Both the position numbers and the translations under genes were made by a program. This document shows, piece by piece, positions 4,661-5,226 of a stretch of DNA of 5,226 nucleotides (within the stretch, counting starts at the first letter, position 1; every line of letters begins with the position of its first letter). Source of the stretch: Mollicutes bacterium (GTDB lineage: Bacteria > Bacillota_I > Bacilli_A > Izemoplasmatales > Izemoplasmataceae); contig PUMO01000026.1 of NCBI GenBank assembly GCA_003551405.1, positions 1 through 5,226 on the forward strand. Reading direction: 5' to 3'. The notes under the pieces are model-generated. The model ran no database searches. It was not told the DNA's origin and was given only the letters and a program-made list of their open reading frames with translations.

Positions 4661-5226
4661 TTATGAAACCGTGTCACCTGGGTTTAGGTTATCAACACTG
4701 AGCACTTCCAAGGTATTCTTGTTTGATGCCGCAAGCAACATGCCTTGTGAGGTTTCGCCTCGTAATTTGGCAGGTTCCAAATTGACTACGACAATCAGTT
4801 TTTTGCCCACTAACGCTTCTGGGCTGTAGTGTTTGGCAATGCCTGCAACGATTTGCCGCGATTGCTTTTCACCTATGTTGACGTTCAATACAAGCAACTT
4901 ATCAGCATTAGGGTGCGGTTTGGCTTCTGTAACTTCTGCTACGCGCATATCAAGCTTGTTGAAATCCTCTATGGTCGCAAGATTGCTTTCTTCTTCTGGT
5001 TCTGCTTTATCTTCGGTCTCACCGCGCAGGATGCCCTGCAGTTTGGAAATTTCTTTATCGCTATCGAGTCTTGGGAAAATGGGGGAAGGTTTTTTGACGA
5101 CGTTAAATTCCCGTTGCACACCAAAAGATAAACTGTCCCATGCTTGTTTGTCTTTATCAACACCGAGCTGTTTGAAAAGCGACTCAGACGCATCAAGTAA
5201 GATTGGCTTGAGTAAAATACCGATAT
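4661..5226 (-). CDS. metG: Methionyl-tRNA synthetase, C-terminal part (cut by window edge)
   Basis: The frame is open from the right edge to the TAA at 4661, giving the last 187 residues of a longer protein. The enzyme charges tRNA-Met for both initiation and elongation. The first visible part (ILLKPILLDASESLFKQLG, residues 3-21, then the WDSLSFG and KPSPIFPRLD segments to about residue 54) matches the end of the MetRS anticodon-binding helical domain. An acidic linker (about 66-81, E/D-rich) leads to a C-terminal OB-fold tRNA-binding domain of the EMAP-II/Trbp111 type from about 85 onward (IEDFNKLDMRVAEV, PHPNADKLLVLNV, RQIVAGIAKHY, VVNLEPAKLRGETSQGMLLAAS). That domain mediates dimerisation and non-specific tRNA binding in MetRS of this architecture. 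The catalytic HIGH and KMSKS motifs lie outside the window. A GTG at 5119 is an internal codon, not a separate start. Confidence 0.93.
   Translation of the reverse strand, partial: IGILLKPILLDASESLFKQLGVDKDKQAWDSLSFGVQREFNVVKKPSPIFPRLDSDKEISKLQGILRGETEDKAEPEEESNLATIEDFNKLDMRVAEVTEAKPHPNADKLLVLNVNIGEKQSRQIVAGIAKHYSPEALVGKKLIVVVNLEPAKLRGETSQGMLLAASNKNTLEVLSVDNLNPGDTVS

Noticed and set aside
4661..5119. A stand-alone 152-residue tRNA-binding protein starting at GTG 5119
   Set aside because: The same frame stays open to the window edge and encodes the end of the MetRS anticodon-binding domain just upstream, so the GTG is an internal valine codon.

Overview
This window is an ordinary housekeeping segment of a low-to-moderate GC bacterium. 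It is most likely a member of the Bacillota (Firmicutes), possibly an Erysipelotrichia- or Bacilli-like lineage. The assignment rests on Mini-ribonuclease III directly after cysS, strong AGGAGG-type ribosome binding sites, sigma-A-type promoters, and the gltX...cysS-mrnC order that is a Firmicutes hallmark. The genus cannot be fixed from this sequence.

All seven protein genes lie on the minus strand and are read here from the right edge to the left. They are: metG (3' part only, cut by the right edge; its C-terminal tRNA-binding OB domain is visible); rplM and rpsI (ribosomal proteins uL13 and uS9), with a consensus promoter, a short structured leader and a strong intrinsic terminator; gltX (glutamyl-tRNA synthetase) with its own promoter; a single-gene cold-shock protein unit with its own promoter and terminator; and cysS (cysteinyl-tRNA synthetase), whose stop codon overlaps the start of mrnC (Mini-RNase III, 23S rRNA maturation). 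The left edge falls just after mrnC, and transcription may continue out of the window.

The theme is translation: three aminoacyl-tRNA synthetases, two ribosomal proteins, an rRNA-maturation nuclease and an RNA-chaperone-type cold-shock protein. Four separate transcription starts can be proposed from -35/-10 pairs spaced 16-17 bp apart (before rplM, gltX, csp and cysS), with good intrinsic terminators after rpsI and csp. No intergenic gap exceeds about 131 bp. I see no RNA genes, mobile elements, CRISPR arrays or prophage sequence.

I found no previously undescribed system. The points worth a second look are modest: a cold-shock gene where Bacillus relatives carry cysE, a CysRS that stops short of the usual C-terminal end, a compact Mini-III, an inverted repeat around the gltX -10 box, and mutually exclusive pairings in the rplM leader that touch the ribosome binding site.
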